Shown in pieces: positions 16,834 to 26,400 of a DNA stretch of 64,000 bases. Position numbers and translations under genes: made by a program. Origin of the DNA: Myxococcota bacterium. Its GTDB lineage: Bacteria; Myxococcota_A; UBA9042; DTJE01. A model generated the notes under the pieces. It was not told where the DNA came from, made no database searches, and saw only the letters and a program-made list of their open reading frames with translations. Location: assembly GCA_017994695.1 (NCBI GenBank), contig JAGOKF010000005.1, positions 1-64,000 on the forward strand, read 5' to 3'. Numbering within the stretch: position 1 is the first letter of the stretch; each line of letters begins with the position of its first letter.

Positions 16834-19503
16834 ATGTCCCGATTCCTTCGGATCTGCGGAGCGGCGGTCCTGTTCGCGGCGTTTCCCCGCGTCGCCCTGC
16901 CCTGCGGACCGGGCGTCCACATCCGGGAGGCCAGGGCCCTGCTGCAACGCCTGGCGGCCGGGGACCCTCTCTGGGCCGAAACCGCCCGGGTCCCCTTCGC
17001 CGAGGCCTACCTGGCCTTCGGCGCCATCGCTCCGGACCTCCAGTGGGCGGTTCCCGAGTTCTCCTTCGGCCACGAGTTCTCGCTGGCCTATGCCCTGCTG
17101 GACCGGGGGGACCAGAGGGGGCCGGAATCCCGCCTGTTCGGCCTGGGCTTCCTGTCCCACGTCACCGCGTCGGACCCCGCCTGCGAGCAGTTCTATGCGC
17201 CGACGATGATGGCGGCGGCGGGAATCGGCGTGGTGGACCTGAACGGATCCGACGACGGGCCGAAAGGAGAGGCCGAAATGCTCTTCGAGAGCCTCGGCGA
17301 CCTGATCCTGGGGGACTGGGACGCCCTGGTCGAAACGGTCTGGACCTTCTGGCTGGAGGGCGACGAGGCGAAGAACCGGGGGTTCCAGATCTTCGCGTGG
17401 TACTGCGAGGAGGCCTCCTCCTTCCTGGAGCGTCCCGTGGACTGCGGCCTGGCATGGACCCATTTCGCCGGACTCCTGGCCCAGGCCGACGGCATCCTCG
17501 GGGGCATGTCCCTGGAGGATTTGAAGGACTTCGCCCGATCCATGATCGAACAGCCGCTGCCGGACCTGATGGACCTCTTCCTGTCGGGGTTCCTGCAGCA
17601 GTTCCTGGGGGACCGGTTCGTCCCCTCGGCCAACTTCGAACGGGAGAAGGAGCGGTTCTTCCGCAGCCCCTTCGCCGACCAGGGATTCTGGGCGATCTAC
17701 GACGGCGGCCTGGGCCAGTTGGGGCCGTCCTTCGCGGTGGACCGGCTGGTGCTGCGCAACGACGGCTTCCCCTCGTGGATCGACAAGCCCCTGATCACGG
17801 GGAACATCGAGGCGGCGATGGCGACGCTCCCGGGGGAGTTCTCGGTGGTCCCGGGCCTGATCTTCGACGGACTCGAGTGGAGGGACGACCAGGGACATGT
17901 CGTGCGGTCCCTGTCTCCGACGGACCAGGGGCGGGGCCTGACGCTGTGGGTGCGCCTGTACAGCGCGGTCCGGATCGCGGGGGACCTGCGGGTCGTCGTG
18001 AAGGGGGACCGGCCCGGGGACGACACGGCCGGGGATCCGGTGCTGGCGGAGGAGGTCTTTCCACTGGTGGTGAACCCCCTGAACCTGGTCCGGGAACCCC
18101 GGGTCGAGATCCTGCTGCCCTTCCGGGCCGTCCTGGAGGGGGTCCGGGGCCTCTACGCGGAGTTCTTCTTCCAGGATTCCCCCCTGCCCTGTTTCAGCAC
18201 CAACTGGGACCGGGTCTGGCGGACCGGGACCTTCGACTTCGAGCAGCCGGCCACCTGGGACGCCTTCGGAACCTATGACCGGTGGCCCCCCTCCCTGCCC
18301 GTGGCGGGGACCGACGTGGAGGACCCCTGGGTCTTCGTGAAGGTCCGGGTGGCCCCGGGAGGAGGCGGCGTGGACCGGGCCCGGGTGACCCTGACCGACG
18401 GCGATCAGACCCGGGACGTGGTCACCGGGTGGAACGGCGTCGCCGTGTTCCCGAAGACCGGCCTTCAGCCGGTGACCCTGGCCGCCACCGCGCCGGGGTT
18501 CGGATCGGCGGACCCCGTCCAGGTGACTCCCCGGAACCTCGAATCCGTCTGGGCGGAAATCTTCCTGCACGCATTGCCGGAGTTCACGGCCCCGGCCGGG
18601 ACCTGCCTCCCGGACCGCCGGTGCATCCCCTTCTCGATCTCGGCAGACCCCTTCCAGAACCAGGTCGCGACCTTCACCGTGGTGGCCGAGGGGCCCGGGT
18701 CGCCGCCGATCGCAGGAGACCCGGTGGAGGTCCAGCCAGGACAGGACAGGAACGCCTGCCTCCCCTCGGAACAGCCCGACGGCACCCGGGTGCACCTCCG
18801 GGCGACGCCCCGCTACAAGGACGGTTCCCCGGGACTGACCGGGACTTCCCGGGAACTCACCCTGGACGCCTCGGCACCCGAGGGCGACACCCCCGGAATC
18901 CTGCCCGGGGTGACGTGCCGGGGCGAAGCGCCGCCTCCCCCGTCCTGGACCGTTTCCTGGAAGGTCACCGAGCCCCACTCGGACCTGGTCGAGGTCGCCT
19001 ACCGCCTGGGCGAGGACGAATGGACCCTCGTGCCGGGGGACTCCTGGACCCCTGACGGCCCGGGCAGATGGCAGGTCATCTTCCCCGTGATGGCGGGTTC
19101 CACCCCGTCGGGACAGGTCCTGCACCTCCGGGCCCTGAACTGCGCAGGACTGGCCATGGAGACCACCGCGACCCTTCCGGACTGGGCCTCCCTGCCCCCC
19201 TGCGCCGGGCCGGACCAGGGCCCCGAGGAGATCCCGGATCCCGGCCCCTCGGGGGATCTTCCCGGACCGGACCTCCCCCGGGACGCCGCGAACGACGTTC
19301 CGGGTTCGGACCAGCCGGGCATTCCCGATGCCGGCCCCGACGGGACGCCTCCTTCCGGGGGCGGAGGAGGAGGGTGCGCCCTCTCGGACCCCGCCCCCGT
19401 TCCGGCGGGCTGGCTGCTGCTGGCGGTCCTCCTGGGCATCGGCGCGAGGGCAAGGCGCCGGGAGTCCCCCCTGCATCCTCCGGCGAAACATGCTAGAAAA
19501 TAG
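16834..19503 (+). CDS. Zinc-dependent phospholipase C-like surface protein with MYXO-CTERM-like tail
   Basis: Large exported protein of 889 residues. A signal peptide (about 1-23) precedes a domain resembling bacterial zinc-dependent phospholipase C. It shows GVHIREARALL, FGAIAPDLQW, FGHEFSLAYALL and LFGLGFLSHVTASD, with His/Asp residues where the family binds zinc. A carboxypeptidase-regulatory/Ig-like stretch lies near 500-560. A Pro/Asp/Gly-rich linker leads to a Gly run and Cys (GGGGGGCALSDP), one hydrophobic helix (AGWLLLAVLLGIGA) and an Arg cluster, the architecture of MYXO-CTERM sorting signals. A 15-residue extension follows the Arg cluster. The AAGGAGG site supports the ATG at 16834. 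Enzyme activity is inferred from motifs only. Confidence 0.75.
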   Translation: MSRFLRICGAAVLFAAFPRVALPCGPGVHIREARALLQRLAAGDPLWAETARVPFAEAYLAFGAIAPDLQWAVPEFSFGHEFSLAYALLDRGDQRGPESRLFGLGFLSHVTASDPACEQFYAPTMMAAAGIGVVDLNGSDDGPKGEAEMLFESLGDLILGDWDALVETVWTFWLEGDEAKNRGFQIFAWYCEEASSFLERPVDCGLAWTHFAGLLAQADGILGGMSLEDLKDFARSMIEQPLPDLMDLFLSGFLQQFLGDRFVPSANFEREKERFFRSPFADQGFWAIYDGGLGQLGPSFAVDRLVLRNDGFPSWIDKPLITGNIEAAMATLPGEFSVVPGLIFDGLEWRDDQGHVVRSLSPTDQGRGLTLWVRLYSAVRIAGDLRVVVKGDRPGDDTAGDPVLAEEVFPLVVNPLNLVREPRVEILLPFRAVLEGVRGLYAEFFFQDSPLPCFSTNWDRVWRTGTFDFEQPATWDAFGTYDRWPPSLPVAGTDVEDPWVFVKVRVAPGGGGVDRARVTLTDGDQTRDVVTGWNGVAVFPKTGLQPVTLAATAPGFGSADPVQVTPRNLESVWAEIFLHALPEFTAPAGTCLPDRRCIPFSISADPFQNQVATFTVVAEGPGSPPIAGDPVEVQPGQDRNACLPSEQPDGTRVHLRATPRYKDGSPGLTGTSRELTLDASAPEGDTPGILPGVTCRGEAPPPPSWTVSWKVTEPHSDLVEVAYRLGEDEWTLVPGDSWTPDGPGRWQVIFPVMAGSTPSGQVLHLRALNCAGLAMETTATLPDWASLPPCAGPDQGPEEIPDPGPSGDLPGPDLPRDAANDVPGSDQPGIPDAGPDGTPPSGGGGGGCALSDPAPVPAGWLLLAVLLGIGARARRRESPLHPPAKHARK

Positions 19504-19527
19504 GTCCGTTCCACCGGGAGGTGTTCC

Positions 19528-19998
19528 ATGAAGGGCAACGAACAGGTCCTGGCGATGCTGAACCGCCTGCTGTCCGAGGAACTGACGGCGATCAACCAGT
19601 ACATGGTCCATTCCGAGATGTGCGACAACTGGGGATATCCGCGGCTCCACAAGGTCCACGAGAAGCGCGCCATCGACGAAATGCGGCACGCCGAGCGGTT
19701 GATTGCCCGGATCCTGTTCCTGGAAGGGGTCCCGGTGGTCACCCGCTACGGGGCGATCCATATCGGCGAATCCGCCGAGAAGCAGTTGCGCAACGACTGC
19801 CAGGCGGAGGTGGAGGCCATCCAGGAATACAACGAGGCGATCCGGCTGGCCGGCGATCAGGGCGACCACGGCACCCGGGAGATCCTGGAGGACATCCTGA
19901 AGGACGAGGAGGCCCACCTGGACTGGCTGGAAGCGCAACTGGACCAGATCTCCCAGATGGGGCTGGCTCCCTGGCTGGCCGAGCAGGTGCGGGACTAG
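19528..19998 (+). CDS. bfr: Bacterioferritin
   Basis: Iron-storage ferritin that binds heme between subunits of a 24-mer shell. It has 156 residues, the family length. Heme ligand Met52 lies in DEMRHAE. The ferroxidase site is present: Glu18, Glu51, His54, and Glu/His of the second pair in CQAEVEAIQEY and DEEAHLDW. GGGAGGTGTTCC precedes the ATG. No ferredoxin (Bfd) gene adjoins. The next gene is convergent and its stop is only 3 bases away. Confidence 0.95.
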   Translation: MKGNEQVLAMLNRLLSEELTAINQYMVHSEMCDNWGYPRLHKVHEKRAIDEMRHAERLIARILFLEGVPVVTRYGAIHIGESAEKQLRNDCQAEVEAIQEYNEAIRLAGDQGDHGTREILEDILKDEEAHLDWLEAQLDQISQMGLAPWLAEQVRD

Positions 19999-20001
19999 CG
20001 C

Positions 20002-20910
20002 CTATTCCCCGACCGGGAACCGGACGCCGGTGGCCCGTTCCGAGGCCTCCCAGAGCGCCCGACCTGTCCCCGGGTCCCGGGCCCGGGCGCTGCACCCCAC
20101 CACCCGCGGCCACCCCCGGATCTCGAACCACCCGTCGGGGCCCAGGTAGTCCCCTCCGTGGACCTCGGGGTCCGTGGCCGCCCGGAGGGTCGGCAGCGCC
20201 CCCTGGGCGGCATCCATCGCCCACCAGCGGCTGAAGAAGTCCATGAAGCCCGAGTGCCGGGCCAGGTTCGTCCGGGTCCACCCCGGATGGGCCGCCACCG
20301 ACTGCACCGGCAGGTCCGCCTCCCGGATGCGCCGGTCCAGTTCCTTCATGAAGACCAGGTTGGCCAGCTTGCTCTGGCCGTAGGCCCGGAAGGCCACATA
20401 GCGCCGCCGTTCCCAGTGGAGGTCCTCCAGGTCGATCCGGCCGGCCCGGTGGGCCATCGAGGACACCGTGACCACCCGCGATCCGGGGGTCCGCCTCACC
20501 AGGGGCCAGAGGCGCGCGGCCAGGGCGAAGTGGCCCAGGTGGTTCACGCCCACCTGCAGTTCGAACCCGTCGGCCGTCTTCCCATGGGGGGGCACCATCA
20601 CGCCGGCGTTCAGCACCAGCAGGTCCAGGCGATCGATCTCCACCGCCAGGCCCTCCGCCGCTTCCCGGACGGACTCCAGGCGGGCCAGATCCAGGGGCCG
20701 GAATTCCACGAAGGCCCCGGGAACCTCTCCCCGGATCGCCTCGACCGCCTCGGTTCCCCTGGCCGGATCCCGGCAGGCCAGGATCACCCGGGCACCCTTC
20801 CGGGCCAGTTCCAGTGCCGTGTGGAACCCGATCCCGCTGTTCGCCCCGGTCACCAGGGCCGTGCGTCCGCGCTGATCCGGGATCTTCGCTGCGTCCCAAC
20901 GAGCCTCCAC
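20002..20910 (-). CDS. Short-chain dehydrogenase/reductase
   Basis: NAD(P)-dependent oxidoreductase of the classical SDR family, closest in layout to retinol-dehydrogenase/protochlorophyllide-reductase-like members. It has 302 residues from a GTG preceded by GAGGAGG. The cofactor loop TGANSGIG lies at about 21-28, with LNAGV, a catalytic Ser in VSSMAHR and YGQSKLAN (Tyr and Lys). Arg in ACRDPARG fits NADP preference. The substrate is unknown. It is divergent from the TPR gene and convergent with bfr. Confidence 0.9.
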   Translation of the reverse strand: MEARWDAAKIPDQRGRTALVTGANSGIGFHTALELARKGARVILACRDPARGTEAVEAIRGEVPGAFVEFRPLDLARLESVREAAEGLAVEIDRLDLLVLNAGVMVPPHGKTADGFELQVGVNHLGHFALAARLWPLVRRTPGSRVVTVSSMAHRAGRIDLEDLHWERRRYVAFRAYGQSKLANLVFMKELDRRIREADLPVQSVAAHPGWTRTNLARHSGFMDFFSRWWAMDAAQGALPTLRAATDPEVHGGDYLGPDGWFEIRGWPRVVGCSARARDPGTGRALWEASERATGVRFPVGE

Positions 20911-20937
20911 GGTCCGTCCTCCTCGCGAGTGGTCCCC

Positions 20938-20966
20938 ATGCTGGGGCCTCGGTCGAACTTTCGCAA
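20938..20966 (-). promoter_or_regulatory. Putative promoter of the SDR gene
   Basis: Minus strand TTGCGA (20966-20961), 17 bases, CAGCAT (20943-20938). The leader of about 20 bases contains GAGGAGG. Confidence 0.4.
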
Positions 20967-20987
20967 GTCTGCAGGCCGCGGGTACCT

Positions 20988-21017
20988 TTGACGAAGGGCC
21001 GCCTTCCGAGGCACAAT
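20988..21017 (+). promoter_or_regulatory. Putative promoter of the TPR/Cys-rich gene set
   Basis: TTGACG (20988-20993), 18 bases, CACAAT (21012-21017). Transcription would begin about 2-4 bases before the ATG at 21027, so the mRNA may be nearly leaderless unless the ATG at 21048 is used. Confidence 0.4.
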
Positions 21018-21026
21018 TGGTCCGGC

Positions 21027-22922
21027 ATGGACCTTTGGCGGGGGCTCATGGGAAGGGCAACCGTTCGGGCGGCGGTTCTGGTTCCGGCGTTGGGGTTTCT
21101 GCTGTTCCCCTCTGTGTCGAGGTCGCAGCGGGCCGACGAGGACGCCGCGCTGATCCTCTACCAGTCGGGCCGGGACCGCTTCAAGGCGGGGGACCTGGAG
21201 GAGGCCCTGAAGGACCTCGAGAAGGCCTGGGGACTGGCCCCGAACCTGTTCATCCGGTTCTACCTGGCCCTGACCTACACGGGGCTGGGACGGTGCGCCG
21301 AGGCGGTTCCCCACCTGGAGGAGATGGGGGGATCGCTCCGGGGAGACCAGGAGACGGCGCGGCGGGACGCCCTGAGCCGCTGCCGGATCCGGCAGGCCCG
21401 GGAGGCCGCCCAGATGGGGGACTGCGAGAAGTCCGCCAGGCTGCTGCAGGGCCTCCCCGAACCCCTCCCGGAAGACCTGAAGACACAGCGCGATGATTTG
21501 ACCGGCCGGTGCGAGGTCGATCGGGCCGTGGCCAGGGCCCAGAAGGGGCGCTGCGAGGAGGTGCTCCCCGAACTGGAGGCCATCCCGGCCGAGGGGCTGC
21601 CCCCGGACGTGGCGGAGAAGCGAGGCGAGTGGCTCCGGAGGTGCCAGCAGGAGGTGGTGGGGTTCGAGCCGGTGACGGCCGCCCAGAAGGCCGCCGCGGT
21701 GCTGGTCCGGGAGGGGCTGGCCCGGAAGGCCCTGGGGCGGGAGGCCGAGGCGGCCGTCCGGTTCGAGAAGGCCCTGAAACTTTACGATCACCCCCACGTG
21801 CGGGTTCTGGCGGCCCGGGCCCGGGTCTCCTCGGGGGCCTGCAAGGAGGGACTCGCCCATGCCGAGGTCGCCCGGCGGGAGGCCCTCCCCGGCATCGAGG
21901 GGGAGATCGAGGAACTCCGGGCCTGGTGTGACACATTCGCGGTCCCCCCCGATGCCCCCCTGGCCCCGGATCTGCGGCGTTCCCTCCAGGCCCGATACCG
22001 CGAGGCCCTGGAACAGGGAGAGGAGGGCCTGGACGCCCTGGAGGCGACCCTCTCGGTGTACGACCAGCCCCGGATCCGGCTGTTCCTGGCCCGGCGGCGC
22101 GCGGACCAGGGACGGTGGTCGGACATCCCCCGCCTGCTGGGGACCGTGCCCGGAAGCCTGCCCCCGGACCGGGAACAGGAAGTGGCCGACCTGCTGGAGA
22201 TCGCGAGGTTCGCCGAGCGGGACGGGAATGCCGAGCCGGACAAGCGGAAGGTCCACGGGGAGTGGAAGCGGGCCCGGGAACTGCTGGGATCGGGGCAGTG
22301 GGACCAGGCCGAGGTGGTGCTGCGGTCGATCCAGGCAAACCCCCTGGTGGCCCGGGAACTGGCGGTCCTGGCGGTTCGCCGAGGCGACTGCGAGGAGGTC
22401 CGGGTCCGCATCGGGCAGGCGGCCCAGGGCCTGACGCTGGGGGAGGACTGGGTGCGGGAACAACTGGGCGAGTGCACCCGGATCGCCCAGGAGAACCAGC
22501 AGGAGAGACAGCGCCTGGCCCTCGAGGAAACCCGCCGGCAGCGGATCCAGCGGGCCCGGACCCTCCGGACGGCCTCCTACGCCCTCTGGGGCCTGACGGC
22601 GGCGGCCGCCGGAGCCGGGGGCTATTTCGCCTGGGCCTGGACCGATGCCCGGTCCCGGTCCCTGGACCGGATGCGGGAGTACGACCGGGCCACCTCCCAG
22701 GAGGAGGCCGAAAAGGCCCGGAACGCGGTGGAATCTGCCCGGTCTTCCCAGCGTCTCCAGGCCATCCTGGGAGGGGTCTCGGGAGCCGTGGCGCTGGGAT
22801 GCGCCGCCGGGGCCATCGTGACGCTGGTGCAGGCCCGGGACCTGGAGGCACCGGTCCGGATCGGCATCGTCCCGATGGGGTCCGTCGGATCCATGGGCGC
22901 ACTGGTGGTGGGGACGTTCTGA
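21027..22922 (+). CDS. TPR-like repeat protein with two C-terminal membrane segments
   Basis: Unassigned envelope protein of 631 residues (624 if the ATG at 21048 is used). A signal-like hydrophobic stretch (AAVLVPALGFLLFPSVS) comes first. Helical repeats of TPR type follow, the first being YQSGRDRFKAGDLEEALKDL. Five repeat units carry a Cys at the same place in the helix (RCAEAV, DCEKSA, RCEEVL, ACKEGL, DCEEVR). Two hydrophobic helices close the protein (about 522-545 and 577-600) with a charged loop between. The gene is followed after one base by a Cys-rich lipoprotein gene. Probably a scaffold at the membrane. No enzymatic motif is seen. Confidence 0.7.
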   Translation: MDLWRGLMGRATVRAAVLVPALGFLLFPSVSRSQRADEDAALILYQSGRDRFKAGDLEEALKDLEKAWGLAPNLFIRFYLALTYTGLGRCAEAVPHLEEMGGSLRGDQETARRDALSRCRIRQAREAAQMGDCEKSARLLQGLPEPLPEDLKTQRDDLTGRCEVDRAVARAQKGRCEEVLPELEAIPAEGLPPDVAEKRGEWLRRCQQEVVGFEPVTAAQKAAAVLVREGLARKALGREAEAAVRFEKALKLYDHPHVRVLAARARVSSGACKEGLAHAEVARREALPGIEGEIEELRAWCDTFAVPPDAPLAPDLRRSLQARYREALEQGEEGLDALEATLSVYDQPRIRLFLARRRADQGRWSDIPRLLGTVPGSLPPDREQEVADLLEIARFAERDGNAEPDKRKVHGEWKRARELLGSGQWDQAEVVLRSIQANPLVARELAVLAVRRGDCEEVRVRIGQAAQGLTLGEDWVREQLGECTRIAQENQQERQRLALEETRRQRIQRARTLRTASYALWGLTAAAAGAGGYFAWAWTDARSRSLDRMREYDRATSQEEAEKARNAVESARSSQRLQAILGGVSGAVALGCAAGAIVTLVQARDLEAPVRIGIVPMGSVGSMGALVVGTF

Positions 22923-22923
22923 A

Positions 22924-23418
22924 ATGAGAGGGTTTTCCAAAGGGAGTCTGCCGGGATTGCTGGGCCTGCTGGGCCTGCTGGGCATTTCGGGATGCGGTCC
23001 CGACCTGGTCTTCGACAACCCCTGCGACCGGGAAAGCCCAGAGTTCCAACCCTGCCAGTGCCTGGGATGCCTGGGGGAACAGTGCGAGGTCTCGAACCTC
23101 CAGTGCGTCTGCCACGGGAGCGGGCCGGGCGGAGAGGCCGGGTGGTGCGGGTCCTCCTGCTGCGGCCCCGGGGAGGTCTGCCACCAGCAGGCCTGCTGCC
23201 GTCCCCGCTGCGAGGGGCGGGAGTGCGGGGACGACGGGTGCGGGGGCACCTGCGGCACCTGCCGGGCCTGCGGAGAGACCTGCGAGGAAGGGCGCTGTCT
23301 CTTCACCGCCTGCCGGGACCGGCAGTGCGGGGACAACGGGTGCGGGGGCACGTGCGGCCTCTGCGACGCCGGGGAGTGCCGGGACGGCCTGTGCACCGGA
23401 CCCGGCGGCAACCCGTGA
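22924..23418 (+). CDS. Small Cys-rich lipoprotein with two DGCGGTCG repeats
   Basis: Predicted lipoprotein of 164 residues with about one fifth Cys. The signal peptide LLGLLGLLGISGC gives lipid-anchored Cys24. The mature part holds two copies of a short repeat, ECGDDGCGGTCGTC and QCGDNGCGGTCGLC. Such motifs are frequent in large deltaproteobacterial surface proteins. Function is unknown, and multiple disulfides are expected. The start lies right after the TPR gene stop, and the 1,401-residue Cys-rich gene follows 44 bases later, so the three probably form an operon. Confidence 0.72.
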   Translation: MRGFSKGSLPGLLGLLGLLGISGCGPDLVFDNPCDRESPEFQPCQCLGCLGEQCEVSNLQCVCHGSGPGGEAGWCGSSCCGPGEVCHQQACCRPRCEGRECGDDGCGGTCGTCRACGETCEEGRCLFTACRDRQCGDNGCGGTCGLCDAGECRDGLCTGPGGNP

Positions 23419-23462
23419 GGCTTCCGGTCCATCCACCCCGCGGGCGGCGGAAGGAGGGTGGC

Positions 23463-26400
23463 ATGAGGAGTTCACTGGGACCGATGCTGGCGAGGGCAGT
23501 CCCCCTGTGGGCCGCCCTGCTGGCGCTGACGGGAGGATGCGAGGGCGCCCCCGAGAAGCCGGACCGAGGCGGGCCGGCAGACCCTGGAGGGACGGACTCG
23601 GGACCGGAGACCGCGAACGACACCGCGGGCGAGGTGCCGTCCCCGGACTGCGACGAGACCCCCGGGGCCGCGGGATGCCCCTGCAACGCGGACCGGGACT
23701 GCGGGAGCGGCCATTGCCTGGCCCGCACCGGTCGCTGCTCCTCCGAGTGCCATTCGAGTCGGGACTGCGGCGCCCCGGACCAGATCTGCGGCCTGGTCTT
23801 CGGACTCTCCCGTCCCGTCTGCCTGGACCGATTCCCGTCTGCCTGCCTGCCCTGCGAGCAGGACGGCGACTGCGACGACGCCTCCTCCACCACGCCGTCC
23901 GCCTGCGTGCGCCTCGACGATCGCTCCCTGGCGTTCTGCCTGCCCGGGTGCGGACCCGAGGGGGTCTGTCCCGAAGGCATGTCCTGCCGGCTGGACGAGG
24001 ACCCTCCCCGGTGCTTCCCCGACCGCCTGAAGTGTCCATGCTCCCCCGAGGCCGCCCGGAGGGGCCGGATCGACCTGGAAGGGTGCGTGGACTACTTCCG
24101 GGACGACGACGGCGACCTCTTCGGGCGGGAGGACGATTCCCGGTGTCTCTGCGGGCCGATGGCCCCCTTCCAGGCCCGGGACGCAGGAGATTGCGACGAC
24201 ACGGACGACCTGGCCTTCCCCGGGGCCCCCGAGCGTTGCAACCGGAAGGACGACGACTGCAACGGCACCGCCGATGAAGGACTGGGGCTGGCCCAGAGCC
24301 CGTGCAGCCGCCTGGGCGTCTGCGGGGCCTCCACGGTGCAGGCCTCGTGCGACGGCGGAAACTGGGTCTGCGACTACCGGCAGGTGGAGGGACACGAGGA
24401 GGTCGAGACCTCCTGCGACGGCCTGGACAACGACTGCGACGGGCTCACCGACGAGGGACTGGCGGACCAGCCCGGGCACTGCCTCTCCCAGGGAGTCTGC
24501 GACGGGGCCTCCGTCCGGAGCCGCTGCCAAGAGGGGCGCTGGGTCTGCGACTACCGGGAGGTGGAGAACTACGAGGAGACCGAGGTCTCCTGCGACGGGA
24601 AGGACAACGATTGCAACGGGCTCACGGACGAACCGTTCCTCTGGACGGATCCCGTCTCGGGCAACCTCCTCCCGATCGGGGCGCCCTGCGGCATCGGGCG
24701 CTGTGAGGGAGGGCGGGTGGCCTGCGAACCCGACGGTCGTTCGGCCCGGTGCGACTCGCTGGGATGGGCCCTCCCCGAGTCGTGCAACGACCGGGACGAC
24801 GACTGCGACGGGCTGGTGGACGAGGATTTCCGGTGGGAGGGACAGCCGGTCTACCGGGATCCCGCCTCTCCCTTCCTGGGACGCAATTCCTGTCGAGGAA
24901 CCGGGCGTTGCGCAGCCCGGGAGGGAGTGATCGAGTGCCTGGACCTCGAACGGGCCGGCTGCAGCGTGAACCCGGAAGGCAGCGAGGACCTCTCGCGCCC
25001 GGAGTCCTGCAACCTGGAGGACGACGACTGCGACGGGCAGACCGACGAGGACATCCACGCCCCGCCGGACGGGGTCTGCCCGGACACGGGGCTCTGCGCC
25101 ACCGGCAGGGAGAACCTCTGGGCCCGGTGCGACCTCGGTATCCTGGTGTGCGTCTTCGACGGACTGGCCGGCTACTCCCAGGGAGCCGAGACCGCCTGTG
25201 ACGGGGTGGACGAGAACTGCAACGGCCGGACCGACGAGGACTTCCACTGGATCCCCCCCGCCCGGTGGACCGGCCTGGCCCCCGCCGTTGGGGAACCCTG
25301 CGGGATGGGCGCCTGCGCCGGCGGCGTCGTCCAGTGCCGATCGGACCGGCGATCCGCGGCATGTTCAACGGACGCGGATGCCGCCCCGGAGCAGTGCGAC
25401 GGCCTGGACAACGACTGCAACGGGCTGACGGACGAGGATTTCGCCTGGCAGGGAGCGACGGTGCTGCTGGATCCGGGAGACCCCTCGAAGGGCAGAAGCC
25501 CCTGCCAGGGGACCGGCGAGTGCGGCATCTTCCCCGGGGAGGTGGAGTGCCGGGGACCGGGACAGGCGGGGTGCTCCACGAACCCCGGCGGGTCCACCCC
25601 CCTGGACACCCCGGAGACCTGCAACAACCGGGATGACGACTGCGACGGCCAGACCGACGAGGGCCTGAGCCTGGCCGATTCCGAGTGCCGGCAGATCGGG
25701 GTCTGCGCCCCGGCGCTGGTGAAGGCCTCCTGCTCGGAAGGGAGGTGGGTCTGCGACTACTCGGCCATCCCCGTGTACGAGGGGAGCCGGGAACTGTCCT
25801 GCGACGGCCTGGACAACGACTGCGACGGCCAGACCGACGAGGATTTCTCCTACACGGACTGGAACGGTCAGGTCCGGCGAAAGGGCGACCCCTGCGGAAC
25901 CGGGCTCTGCGCGGGAGGCACGACGGTCTGCCGCGACGACCGGTCCGGGTTGACGTGCTCGACCCTGAACCGGTCGGTCCCGGAGTCCTGCAATTCGCTG
26001 GACGACGACTGCGACGGCCAGATCGACGAGCAGGGATCGACCCTCTGCAACGACTCGCTGCCCTGCACGACGGACACCTGCAGCCAGGGCACCTGCCGGA
26101 ATTCGCTGATCGCCGGCTACTGCCTGATCGACGGGAAATGCTGGGTCGACGGGGCGTTCCACCCGTCCGTTCCCTGCCAGTGGTGTCACACCGCCGCCTC
26201 CACGGGTTCCTGGAGCCCCACTCCCGAGGGCGGCCCCTGCAACGCCGACGGGACGGGATGCACCGTGGAGGACTTCTGCGATGCCCAGGCCCGGTGCACA
26301 GCGGGCGCCCCCGCGGACTGCACGGCCCTCGACGGCCCTTGCACGCTGGGCACCTGCCAGAGCACCGGGGTCTCGACCTACCGGTGCGTGGCGGCCCCCC

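Noticed and set aside
15241-19938. Minus-strand frame of about 1,565 codons antisense to purF and the phospholipase-like gene
   Set aside because: Composition is typical of shadow frames, and the plus strand holds genes with clear catalytic motifs and ribosome sites.
24237-26036. CRISPR-like or noncoding repeat array
   Set aside because: Repeats are imperfect, unevenly spaced and in frame with a continuous reading frame of Cys/Asp motifs.
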